Source: an uncultured Acetatifactor sp.
GTDB lineage: Bacteria > Bacillota > Clostridia > Lachnospirales > Lachnospiraceae
Length of the DNA: 64,000 nucleotides
Reading direction: 5' to 3'
Assembly: GCA_910589035.1 (NCBI GenBank)
Contig: CAJUSI010000020.1
Coordinates: forward strand, 29,972 to 93,971
A model generated the notes under the pieces. It did not search any database and had not been told where the DNA came from. It saw only the letters and a list, made by a program, of their open reading frames with translations. Below, in pieces: positions 35,835 to 43,442 of this stretch; position 1 is the stretch's first letter, and each line of letters starts with the position of its first letter. The position numbers and the translations under genes were made by a program.

Positions 35835-35931
35835 CTTCGCTGTTATCTGCAGCCGGGCGATTGGATTCCCGAGGCGAAGATTGCTTGTTAAGCAATGAGC
35901 CAGGAGAATACTTGATTTCTCCGGCTTTTTG
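35835..35931 (+). ncRNA. Structured segment with terminator downstream of ffs
   Basis: Three dyads follow in order: CTTCGC/GCGAAG (35835-35840 and 35874-35879), ATTGCTT-GTT-AAGCAAT (35880-35896), and AGCC-GGAGAA/TTTCTCC-GGCT (35898-35925) followed by five to six T. The last is a good terminator. The rest may be a 3' trailer of the SRP transcript or a separate small RNA. I do not recognise the family. Confidence 0.45.
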
Positions 35932-35993
35932 AAAAATGACGTATCTGATAAAAATATTACAGCTTAAAAGAAAACGGCGGAGGCAGAGAGAAC

Positions 35994-36080
35994 AACCGCA
36001 GGAAGGTGAAGGCCGGGGAGCCGGCAGGGACAGAGAAGAACTGCAGGAATGTAAGTGAGGGCCGGGGAGCCGGATAGACG
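35994..36080. repeat. Imperfect 45-49-bp duplication upstream of the radical SAM gene
   Basis: Two diverged copies, each with AACYGCAGGAA and then GGCCGGGGAGCCGG (36011-36024 and 36060-36073). Purine-rich; it lies just before the gene at 36128. Confidence 0.7.
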
Positions 36081-36127
36081 AACGGTAATGATGTTAAGGC
36101 CAGTGGATGGCAGGACGGTGAGCGGAA

Positions 36128-37060
36128 ATGACGGAAAAGGAAGTACAGGAACGGATGAGGGACTGCACTCTGTGTCCCCGGAGATGCCATGCAGACCGTC
36201 TGTCCGGGGGCAGGGGATTCTGCGGACAGAGCGCACAGATCAGGTCAGCCAGGGCCGCTCTGCATTTTTGGGAGGAGCCCTGTATTTCCGGCGAAAGCGG
36301 TTCCGGGACGGTTTTTTTCTCCGGATGCAGCCTGCAATGCGTATTCTGCCAGAACCATGAGATAGCCATGGGGAAAGCCGGACAGGGCATATCCGGGCGG
36401 CGTCTGGCAGAGATATTCCTGGAGCTGCAGGAAAAGGGAGCAGCAAATATTAATCTTGTGACGGCGGCTCATTTTCTGCCTCAGGTCTGCCTTGCCCTTG
36501 AGAGGGCAGGAGAAGAGGGCTTATCCGTCCCGGTCGTGTACAACAGCTCCGGCTATGAGGAGATCGATTCTCTGAAGATGCTGGAGGGGCTTGCGGATAT
36601 TTACCTTCCCGATTTAAAATATCACTCTCCCCGGCTTTCCGGGCTGTATTCTCAGGCGCCGGACTATTTTGAAAAGGCGTCCGCGGCCATCGGGGAGATG
36701 GTGCGTCAGGCAGGACCGCCGGTTCTGGATCCGGAAACCGGACTGATGAAGAAAGGGGTCATTGTGCGCCATCTGCTTCTGCCGGGACAGGCGGGGGACT
36801 CCAAGAGGATATTGCGTTATCTCCGAGATATGTACGGAGATGACATTTATGTCAGTATTATGAATCAGTATACGCCCATGAAGCAGATAACGGAGAGCGC
36901 CCAATGGGGGACTGCTGATTTAAGCCGCCCCGTGACGGCCCGTGAATATGAGAGGGTCCTGGATTTTGCGGATAAAATCGGAATTCGGCAGGGCTATCGG
37001 CAGGAGGGAGAAACCGCTGCGGAGAGCTTCATCCCGGCGTTTGACGGGGAGGGACTGTAG
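36128..37060 (+). CDS. Radical SAM protein, PflA-like family
   Basis: Radical SAM enzyme of 310 aa. The cluster motif is CSLQCVFC (CX3CX2C form) at about residues 67-74, preceded by an N-terminal Cys-rich piece (CTLCPRRC, then GFCGQ) that may hold another metal or cluster. Later motifs are typical of the family annotated as 'putative pyruvate formate-lyase activating enzyme': NSSGYEEIDSL, YLPDLKYHSP, VRHLLLPG and SIMNQYTP. True PflA lacks the N-terminal Cys set, so activation of the PFL in this window is not implied. A single gene, followed by degenerate repeats. Confidence 0.88.
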   Translation: MTEKEVQERMRDCTLCPRRCHADRLSGGRGFCGQSAQIRSARAALHFWEEPCISGESGSGTVFFSGCSLQCVFCQNHEIAMGKAGQGISGRRLAEIFLELQEKGAANINLVTAAHFLPQVCLALERAGEEGLSVPVVYNSSGYEEIDSLKMLEGLADIYLPDLKYHSPRLSGLYSQAPDYFEKASAAIGEMVRQAGPPVLDPETGLMKKGVIVRHLLLPGQAGDSKRILRYLRDMYGDDIYVSIMNQYTPMKQITESAQWGTADLSRPVTAREYERVLDFADKIGIRQGYRQEGETAAESFIPAFDGEGL

Positions 37061-37070
37061 GGAGGCGGGC

Positions 37071-37143
37071 GTATCGAGCTTTCGTCCGTATCGGGTTTGC
37101 GGGCGTATGGCATTTCGTCCGTATCAGATTTCCGTCCGCATCA
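37071..37143. repeat. Degenerate 16-17-bp repeats between convergent genes
   Basis: About four units resembling TTTCGTCCGTATCGGG (near 37079, 37095, 37112 and 37129) fill the gap between the radical SAM gene and the convergent DUF6128-like gene. Confidence 0.7.
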
Positions 37144-38365
37144 TATAGTATCCGAAATCTCCTGCCTGGGCAGGTTCCTCCGCACATTCGAAGCTTTCAA
37201 ATCCGAACATGATGGCTACCTGCTTCTCCTTTTCAAAAAAGCTTCCGGGCACACCTATGTAGTAGTATATCTCCCCCTTTCTCTCCACCCTTGTCAGAAT
37301 GAGGTGTTTGTAATTGTAATAACCGTGGAGCAGAAAGCTGTTGTTGACGAGCCGATAGGAGGGGGAGGAAAAAATTACGAAATCGGCAGGCCTGATGGAG
37401 AGGTATTCCCGCTTATCCCGAAAGGGGCGCACATGGGGATAAATGGACCAGAGCTGCTGCCATTTGTCATCCAAAAGCCGGGTTAATTCTCCTCTGTGAT
37501 CCCGCGGAGCACGGCTCTCCTCACGAATCTCGGACGGATCCGGTGAAGGTTTCTTTCCGGTTTCTTTTCTGAGCTCTTCCCACTGTCTTCTTTCCGGTCG
37601 TCTTGCGGCGCTGCGCCCGGAGTTAGTGTCGCCCCCGGCGTTGAGCTTTGTGCCGGCGCCGCTCCTGGAGCTGAATCCGGGGTTAGTGTCGTCCCCGGCG
37701 TTGAGCCTTATGCCGGCGTCGCTTCCGGCAATGAGGTCTGTATGGGAGATGCTCTCGGCCGTGAGATCTGTGCCGACGCTGCCCTTTGCTGTGAAACCTG
37801 CATTTACGCTGTCCTTTGCCGCGAGATCTGCAGCATCGCTGCTTCCGGCCGATAATCCCGGGCCGGCGGCACCCTTAGACGGGAATTCCATGTCTGCCAT
37901 ATTCTCGGCAGGGGAATCTGTGCCGGAAGCAAACGACTCTGCGGTACTTGACAGACGTTTTAGCGACAGATCGGCCTTTTCGCCGTCCAAAGGGAGATTT
38001 TTCGCGGTCTTTTTTTGCTGTTCCTGCCACAGGCAGGAAATCTCCCGCCCCATTCCCAGTGGGATACGGATTCCCTGCAGGCTGGAATAGCTCATGCCCG
38101 TGCCGGCGATATCGGAGGCATCCGGCCATTGGAGGCGGTATTGCCCCGCTCCGCCGATAATGGGGATTGTACCCACGGGTTTTTCTTCTTTTCCGGCAAA
38201 CAGGAATATATCGCGGTCGAAGGAATCGGTGGGGTGCAGGCCGGTTACCGTCAATTCCATCCGCAGACTGCGGTCTCTTGCCTCCAATCTGACATAACCG
38301 GCTCCTCTGATCCGGATACCGTTTTCATAATAATTTAAATATTTTATCTTTTTTTCATAGAACAT
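37124..38365 (-). CDS. Hypothetical protein, DUF6128-like C-terminal domain
   Basis: A 413-aa protein. The N-terminal 120 residues (FYEKKIKYLNYYENG onward) form a beta-rich domain. The middle (about 140-300) is a long Ser/Asp/Gly-rich linker of diverged 12-13-residue repeats (variants of AGxDTNxG and AxGSxGTDL). The C-terminal 110 residues are well ordered (WSIYPHVRPFRDKREYLSI, SFLLHGYYNYKHLILTR, YYIGVPGSFFEKEKQVA). I know this last part from memory as a Lachnospiraceae family called DUF6128; function unknown. The start at 38365 follows GGGGGTG. No membrane segment. Confidence 0.7.
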   Translation of the reverse strand: MFYEKKIKYLNYYENGIRIRGAGYVRLEARDRSLRMELTVTGLHPTDSFDRDIFLFAGKEEKPVGTIPIIGGAGQYRLQWPDASDIAGTGMSYSSLQGIRIPLGMGREISCLWQEQQKKTAKNLPLDGEKADLSLKRLSSTAESFASGTDSPAENMADMEFPSKGAAGPGLSAGSSDAADLAAKDSVNAGFTAKGSVGTDLTAESISHTDLIAGSDAGIRLNAGDDTNPGFSSRSGAGTKLNAGGDTNSGRSAARRPERRQWEELRKETGKKPSPDPSEIREESRAPRDHRGELTRLLDDKWQQLWSIYPHVRPFRDKREYLSIRPADFVIFSSPSYRLVNNSFLLHGYYNYKHLILTRVERKGEIYYYIGVPGSFFEKEKQVAIMFGFESFECAEEPAQAGDFGYYMMRTEI

Positions 38366-38500
38366 ATCAACACCCCCGAATGTTTCTTGAGATTTCATCT
38401 AAGTATATTCGGGAGGTTGTCTCATTTATTACAGATACCGTACATAAAAAACGGAAGTTCTTATTATAGGTCAGGATACCGCCTTGTACACTTTTATCTA

Positions 38501-38926
38501 TCAAAGCACAGCTGCTTCGAGCTGTTTCAAGGTATCTCCAATGTCGTTATCAATGCAAATAGACTGCCTCTTAATCTCTGCGGGAATACAGGCTTCAGAT
38601 AGATTGATACATACATAAGCAGCATTGGGATTGCTGTATGTCATTTGCCAGAAGGGATACTTGATAATTCCCGGTGTATTGCCGCCAACGCCCAGCTCCA
38701 GATATAAAATGTTTAACCCGCTATGACGGCGTATAAAATCCTGATACCGTTCTGCTGCCGTATGCCATCCGTTATCTTCAACAAAGGTACTGTATAATAT
38801 AATCTGTGCTTATCAAAACCTGCTTTCTGGAAACAATGGTCGACATTACAATCAAAATAGCGTCAGCACTTTCCATTTTCCTTTTTACTTTTTCTACGGA
38901 ACGCCTTATTTGTGAATTATCCCAAT
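38501..38926 (-). pseudogene. Decayed SirTM (macrodomain-linked sirtuin) gene
   Basis: Three collinear fragments of a SirTM-type protein ADP-ribosyltransferase remain in different frames: an N-terminal piece (RRSVEKVKRKMESADAILI), a central piece in another frame (NVDHCFQKAGFDKHRLYYT, about 38805-38865), and the C-terminal 95 residues (FVEDNGWHTAAERYQDF, LYLELGVGGNTPGIIKYPFW, ICIDNDIGDTL) ending at the TGA at 38501-38503. About 150 residues between pieces are missing, including the NAD-binding GAGAGLS loop and the zinc Cys set. It directly follows the Zn-macrodomain gene, its normal operon partner. Confidence 0.85.
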
Positions 38927-39690
38927 AACTGCTGATAGATTTTGTAGTCGCTGTCTTTGAATACATTAAAAACCACCTCCAGACCATTCTGATTTTTCTT
39001 TTGATAGTCCTGTACCGTTTTTATTGCTATCTCGGCAGCCTTTTCATTGGGGAAATGAAATTCTCCCGTAGATATGCAGCAGAAGGCAATACTTTTTAAC
39101 TGATATGCTGCTGCAAGTTCCAGACAGGAACGGTAACAGTCCGACAGTAACCTGCAATCCTGCCGGGTAACTCTGCCGTATATAATCGGACCGACAGTAT
39201 GAAGAACATAATGGCAGGGAAGATTATAGGCTTTTGTGATTTTTGCTTTTCCTGCAGGTTCTTCTGTTTTTTGCTTTTCCATGATACGGTAACATGCAAG
39301 ACGAAGCTCCACGTCTGCCGCAGAGTGGATAGCGTTGTCGATACACCCATGACAGGGAACGAAGCAGCCCAGCATGGCACTGTTGGCGGCATTTACGACA
39401 GCGTCTACGGACAGGCGGGTAATGTCGCCCTGCCATAGGTAAATTCCCGGCTGCTCCAATGAAAGATCAGATAATGAAATAACGCCTTTCCTCGTACATT
39501 CTTCCTGTAAATATGCGTCCTGTATTTCTAAAAACTCTTTTGAAACTGGTTGCGGCGGACGTATATTCATAAGGGAACGTAACAGCCGCTTCCTGTCAGC
39601 ATCCTGCGCAGGAATATCGAATGATTTTAATTCGCTATTTTCGTTCAGCAGATAGTTTATCAGAAAAATAAGTCTTTCGGTCTGTGTCAT
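38917..39690 (-). CDS. Zn-macrodomain protein-ADP-ribose hydrolase
   Basis: Removes ADP-ribose from protein; the family works opposite SirTM, which adds ADP-ribose to lipoylated GcvH-L in Firmicutes. The 257-aa protein has an N-terminal helical part (1-75) and a macrodomain with VDAVVNAANSAMLGCF. The zinc-macro signature CFVPCHGCIDNAIHS supplies the Cys/His ligands, and CCISTGEFHFPNEKAAEIA is the second ADP-ribose loop. The start follows GGGAGG. The neighbouring SirTM is broken, so this eraser has no writer here. Confidence 0.9.
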   Translation of the reverse strand: MTQTERLIFLINYLLNENSELKSFDIPAQDADRKRLLRSLMNIRPPQPVSKEFLEIQDAYLQEECTRKGVISLSDLSLEQPGIYLWQGDITRLSVDAVVNAANSAMLGCFVPCHGCIDNAIHSAADVELRLACYRIMEKQKTEEPAGKAKITKAYNLPCHYVLHTVGPIIYGRVTRQDCRLLSDCYRSCLELAAAYQLKSIAFCCISTGEFHFPNEKAAEIAIKTVQDYQKKNQNGLEVVFNVFKDSDYKIYQQLLG

Positions 39691-40061
39691 AACGTCCTCC
39701 CTTTCTATCGCCTGCAAGGTTATAATAAAGCCGCAAAGAGAAAAGGTAAAGTAAGCACTTTGCTGTGCCATAGTTACCAAAAAGAAACTATTGCGAAGAA
39801 ATGAGGGGGTTTCATGGGAAAAATTTATCTGCTTGTCCGTGGGGGCTTTGATTGGACGGAACAAAATGATTTGGAGAGATAAAAAAGTCTGTCAGATATG
39901 CAGCTTCAGATAATTACAGGGAGGATCCCTGGCGAGTGTGCCGCAGGTGCGGATCATTATCATCGGCACGGAGCGGTTGGGCTTTTTTAAGCATAGAGCA
40001 TGTCTCTCGCCAGGGTCATATCCATGAATGAGTCCAAATAGCATGCCTGCGGCTGCCCTTC
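39691..40061. other. Intergenic region with a large inverted repeat
   Basis: Perfect 10-bp arms CCCTGGCGAG (39927-39936) and CTCGCCAGGG (40006-40015) enclose a smaller GTGCCG/CGGCAC dyad and a T-run. On the minus strand a 23-codon ORF starting near 39962 crosses one arm. Next to the macrodomain gene, a TAGTTACC...GAAACTA-like dyad and AT-rich promoter-like sequence occur (39720-39800). Confidence 0.5.
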
Positions 40062-40484
40062 TCAGCAGCAGAGCTCCTCATTCCCGTATAATTCCAGCCC
40101 GCCTTCCTGAACGGCGTCGGCTGCCGCCTTCCCGTCGGAGGCCTTTACGATGATCGCTCTCTGCCGGGAGGTCGCCAATGCATACATATATTCGATGTTC
40201 AGGCCCTTTGTGCGCAGAACATGTGTCAATTTATACAGCTCCCCCACCTGATCCTCCAGCTTTACTGCCAGAACATCCGTCAGCATGGCGGAAAATCCGT
40301 TTTCCCGCAGAGCGGATTTTGCCAGCTCCGGATCCGACACCACCAGGCGCAGCATTCCATACTCCATGGTATCCGCCATACTCAGGGACAAAATATTAAT
40401 TCCCTGATTTTTCAGCACTTCCGCCGCCTGCTCCAGTCTGCCTTCACGATTTTCCATAAATACGGATAACTGTTTTACAAACAT
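40062..40484 (-). CDS. ACT-domain protein of the aryl-acid cluster
   Basis: Small regulatory-type protein of 140 aa made of two ACT repeats (about 1-65 and 70-137), for example MFVKQLSVFMENREGRLEQ and the second start VGELYKLTHVLRTKGLNIEY. ACT domains bind amino acids. Immediately upstream on the same strand lies the phenylacetate-CoA ligase gene. Such ACT proteins are regularly found with paaK and iorAB in anaerobes, suggesting sensing of an aromatic amino acid (inference). GAGAGGGAAAGG precedes the ATG. Confidence 0.9.
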   Translation of the reverse strand: MFVKQLSVFMENREGRLEQAAEVLKNQGINILSLSMADTMEYGMLRLVVSDPELAKSALRENGFSAMLTDVLAVKLEDQVGELYKLTHVLRTKGLNIEYMYALATSRQRAIIVKASDGKAAADAVQEGGLELYGNEELCC

Positions 40485-40554
40485 ACCTTTCCCTCTCTTT
40501 CTGCCGTTTCTCCCTTTCTAAAGGTAACTCCTCCGCACCGTCCAACCAGCCGCT

Positions 40555-41853
40555 CTATTCAAACTTCCGATTGTCGATCACATGGACGGCTTTTCCCATG
40601 CTGCGCTCCAGGGCCTTGGGCTCCACCAGCTTTACCTTCACCGCCAGACCGATGGCCTGCTGAATCACATGCTCGATCTTCCTGGTCAGATTCTCCAGCT
40701 CCCTGATTTCGTCCGAGAAGAAGCGTTCTTCCACTTCCACCTGAACCTGCAGGGTATCCAGATTATTCACCCTGTCCACAATCATCAGGTAGTGGGGCGT
40801 AGTACCGCCCATCTCCAGAAGCGCCGCCTCGATCTGAGACGGAAATACATTCACGCCGCGTATAATCAGCATATCGTCGCTTCTGCCTGTGAACCGGGCG
40901 ATTCTGGCCGTAGTCCTGCCGCATTCGCAGGGCGTATGGTCGATGCTGGTCAGATCCTTGGTACGGTAGCGGATGAGGGGGATTCCCTCCTTGGTCAGAG
41001 TGGATATCACCAGCTCTCCTGCCACGCCGTCCTCCACAGGCCGGAAGGATTCCCTGTCCACGATTTCCGGCAGGAAATGATCCTCATGGATATGGAGTCC
41101 TCTGTGAAGACGGCAGTCCGTGGCCACGCCGGGTCCCATAATCTCACTGAGTCCGTAGATATCGTGCGCCTGGATTCCCAGCATCTCCTCAATTCTTCTC
41201 CGCATCTTCTCCGTCCATGGCTCCGCACCGTTCAGGGAAGCCTTCAGCCTGATCTTATCCCGTACACCCATCTCATCGATAGTCTCCGCAATGTGCATGA
41301 GATAGGAGGGTGTACACAGTATCCCTGTAACCCCGAAATCTATCATCATGGTAATCAGCTTCTTCGTGTTCCCCGTGGACATGGGAACTACCGTCGCCCC
41401 CATCTTCTCCGCGCCGTAATGGCCGCCCAGTCCCCCGGTGAACAGGCCATAGCCGTAGGCTACCTGGATAATGTCTTCACGGCCCATGCCTGCCATGGTG
41501 ATGCATCTGGCCACGCACTCGCTCCACACATCGATGTCCCGCCGGGTATATCCCACCACAGTGGCCTTTCCCGTGGTCCCGCTGGAGGCGTGAATGCGCA
41601 CAATCTGAGAGTTAGGCACGGCGAACATCCCGAAGGGATAGGTATCCCGCAGGTCGTCCTTGGTGGTAAAGGGCAGCTTCGGCAAATCCTCCAGTCCCCG
41701 GATATCTCCCGGCTCCAGTCCCACTGCCTGCATTTTCTTTCGGTAGTACGCTACATTATGGTACACCCGATCCACAAGCTTCACCAGACGGGCTCCCTGC
41801 AGGGCCTGCATCTCATCCCTGCTCATGCACTCTTTTGTCTCATTCCAAATCAT
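40555..41853 (-). CDS. paaK: Phenylacetate-CoA ligase family (aryl-acetate CoA ligase)
   Basis: Adenylate-forming enzyme of 432 aa that links arylacetates to CoA, or in fermenters runs in reverse to make ATP from arylacetyl-CoA. Motifs: the phosphate loop ASSGTTGKATVVGYT, YGYGLFTGGLGGHYGAE, NGAEPWTEKMR, YGLSEIMGPGV, RYRTKDLT and the C-terminal GRSDDMLIIRGVNVFPSQIE. The start follows GGAGGTGG. Downstream of it is the ACT protein; iorAB lies farther upstream on the same strand, forming an aromatic 2-oxoacid to arylacetate pathway. Confidence 0.93.
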   Translation of the reverse strand: MIWNETKECMSRDEMQALQGARLVKLVDRVYHNVAYYRKKMQAVGLEPGDIRGLEDLPKLPFTTKDDLRDTYPFGMFAVPNSQIVRIHASSGTTGKATVVGYTRRDIDVWSECVARCITMAGMGREDIIQVAYGYGLFTGGLGGHYGAEKMGATVVPMSTGNTKKLITMMIDFGVTGILCTPSYLMHIAETIDEMGVRDKIRLKASLNGAEPWTEKMRRRIEEMLGIQAHDIYGLSEIMGPGVATDCRLHRGLHIHEDHFLPEIVDRESFRPVEDGVAGELVISTLTKEGIPLIRYRTKDLTSIDHTPCECGRTTARIARFTGRSDDMLIIRGVNVFPSQIEAALLEMGGTTPHYLMIVDRVNNLDTLQVQVEVEERFFSDEIRELENLTRKIEHVIQQAIGLAVKVKLVEPKALERSMGKAVHVIDNRKFE

Positions 41854-41904
41854 TTCTCCACCTCCATACCTGCTTTGCGCAGGAGTTTTTTCGCATATTC
41901 CTTT

Positions 41905-42060
41905 TTTGTGCATCCTCTATTTTGTGTTTTCGCTTTCAGCCCCGATTCCGGTTCTTGCTTTCGGCTTCGATTTTCCGCACTCGCTTTCAGGTCCGATTAT
42001 CGCTTTCGGTTTTCGGTTTCCGCCCCCAGCCTTCGCTTTCTCATTTTGTTTCCATTGTTC
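41905..42060. repeat. Degenerate CGCTTTC-containing repeats
   Basis: At least five irregular copies of a word like TCGCTTTCAG/TTGCTTTCGG, spaced about 19-33 bases, fill the gap between paaK and the GNAT gene. Pyrimidine-rich on the plus strand. Confidence 0.6.
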
Positions 42061-42089
42061 CTTTCCGATCCTCCCATGGGATTTATATT

Positions 42090-42563
42090 TCATGGAATCA
42101 TATACTTCATGGGCGTAAACCGGATTCCGTGCTGTTCCTGTTCTTCTGAGAGCGGTCTAAATCCCAAATGGAGATAAAACGGTTTTCCATATGGGGACGA
42201 ATTCAGCGTAATCTCCCGGGGTGCCGGCTCGTCCTTTGAAACATCCTCCAGGAGATACCGGAAAATCGCAGTAGCCACACCCCGGCGATGATATTCCTTC
42301 CTGGTAAACACAAGATTAATATGCGTCCTGTTTGAACGCATGCCCATAATGCCGATCATCTTATCCCCGTCAAACGCCGCATATATGGGGCATATCCCCT
42401 GCCTGCATTTTGAGATAAAAATCTCGTTTTCGATGATATCCCTTCTAAACGCTTCCGTCCCCTCCGGACTGTAATCCGGAGATTCGAACTGCTGAAATAC
42501 TTCCCAGGCCAGCGCCAGGGCTTCTTCCACCTCATTGCTGTTTATTCTGCGGATTATGTACAA
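42090..42563 (-). CDS. GNAT-family N-acetyltransferase
   Basis: Acetyltransferase of 157 aa with the acetyl-CoA loop EYHRRGVATAIFRYLL, an NLVFTRKE strand before it, and YGKPFYLHLGF near the end. It uses a TTG start (42563) with GAGGAGGG at a good distance. Substrate unknown. It interrupts the otherwise coherent paaK-iorAB cluster and is flanked on both sides by degenerate tandem repeats, which suggests a later insertion. Confidence 0.87.
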   Translation of the reverse strand: MYIIRRINSNEVEEALALAWEVFQQFESPDYSPEGTEAFRRDIIENEIFISKCRQGICPIYAAFDGDKMIGIMGMRSNRTHINLVFTRKEYHRRGVATAIFRYLLEDVSKDEPAPREITLNSSPYGKPFYLHLGFRPLSEEQEQHGIRFTPMKYMIP

Positions 42564-42611
42564 AGCTCTGCCCTCCTCTACACAAAACCCCGGGAATTCC
42601 GGGCAGACCCC

Positions 42612-42743
42612 TGTGAATTCCCTTGTCCGGCTAAATTTTCCTGCTCATTTCAATGCCTTTGTTCAACCGAATGTACTTGATCGTTTCAATGTCTTTGCTC
42701 AATCGAATATCCTTGCCCGCTTGAATATTCCCGTTCAATAATA
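42612..42743. repeat. 36-bp degenerate tandem repeats
   Basis: Units at 42648-42683 and 42684-42719 agree at most positions (TTTCAATGYCTTTGYTCAA...). A more diverged unit precedes (42612-42647) and a partial one follows (42720 on). They reach the stop codon of iorB. Confidence 0.85.
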
Positions 42744-43301
42744 CCCGGCCTCGAAGGCTCTTTGGTTTACTTCCACGGTCTTAGGCGGCACTGTCGCCTC
42801 AATCACATGAAGCCAGTCCTCCTTCTCAAAGCCCATATATCTGGCGGCGGAACCCAGTACCACCACATTGAAGGCCTTCGGCACGCCCATTTCCACCGCC
42901 TTCTTCGTGGCCTCCACTACCACGGTCTTTCTGGCCGCGCCCAGGGTCTCCAATATGCCCTCCGGATACTCCGCCGCTCCCGTCACCACGGTAATGGGGT
43001 CAATGCGCCAGTCATTGACGATCACCACGCCGTCTTCCTTCAGGAAATGCAGGTACCGCAGGGCCTCCAGCTTCTCAAAGGCAATCAGCACGTCCGCGCA
43101 GCCCTCCTCCACGATGGGCTCCGCCACCTGCTCGCCGTAGCGCACAAAGGTCACCACACTGCCGCCCCGCTGGGCCATGCCGTGTACCTCCGAAAGCTTT
43201 ACATCAAATCCCGCATGGACCGCCAGATTCCCTAAAATTCTGCTGGTGAGTAGCGTTCCCTGCCCGCCGACACCCACAATCATAATATTTTTTACACCCA
43301 T
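42735..43301 (-). CDS. iorB: Indolepyruvate:ferredoxin oxidoreductase, beta subunit
   Basis: Works with IorA to decarboxylate aryl 2-oxoacids oxidatively to aryl-CoA with reduction of ferredoxin. The 188-aa gamma-type domain has GVGGQGTLLTSRILGNLA, EVHGMAQRGGSVVTFVR and the later FNVVVLGSAARYMGF. The start before GVKNIMIVG is chosen because GAGG lies nine bases upstream; alternative Met codons upstream have worse spacing. 141 bases separate it from iorA, unusually wide for this pair, and the open frame continues through that gap. Confidence 0.93.
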   Translation of the reverse strand: MGVKNIMIVGVGGQGTLLTSRILGNLAVHAGFDVKLSEVHGMAQRGGSVVTFVRYGEQVAEPIVEEGCADVLIAFEKLEALRYLHFLKEDGVVIVNDWRIDPITVVTGAAEYPEGILETLGAARKTVVVEATKKAVEMGVPKAFNVVVLGSAARYMGFEKEDWLHVIEATVPPKTVEVNQRAFEAGYY

Positions 43302-43442
43302 CACTGTCATCCTCACATTCTGTTTTCCCGTTTCGTCCGTTCGCACCGGATCACAACCTCTCTGCCGGCACGTCCTGAGCGCCATCCCTGCGCCGGTGAC
43401 CTGGAAATCTATGATGCCGGCACCGGGCTTTACTCTTTTCAA

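Noticed and set aside
36128..37060. Radical SAM gene considered as the activator of the PFL in this window
   Set aside because: It has the extra N-terminal Cys motifs of a different subfamily and is 34 kb from pflB; similarity to PflA is only by general family.
42612..42743. 36-bp repeats considered as a CRISPR array
   Set aside because: Units are directly adjacent and degenerate, with no unique spacers between conserved repeats and no cas genes in the window.
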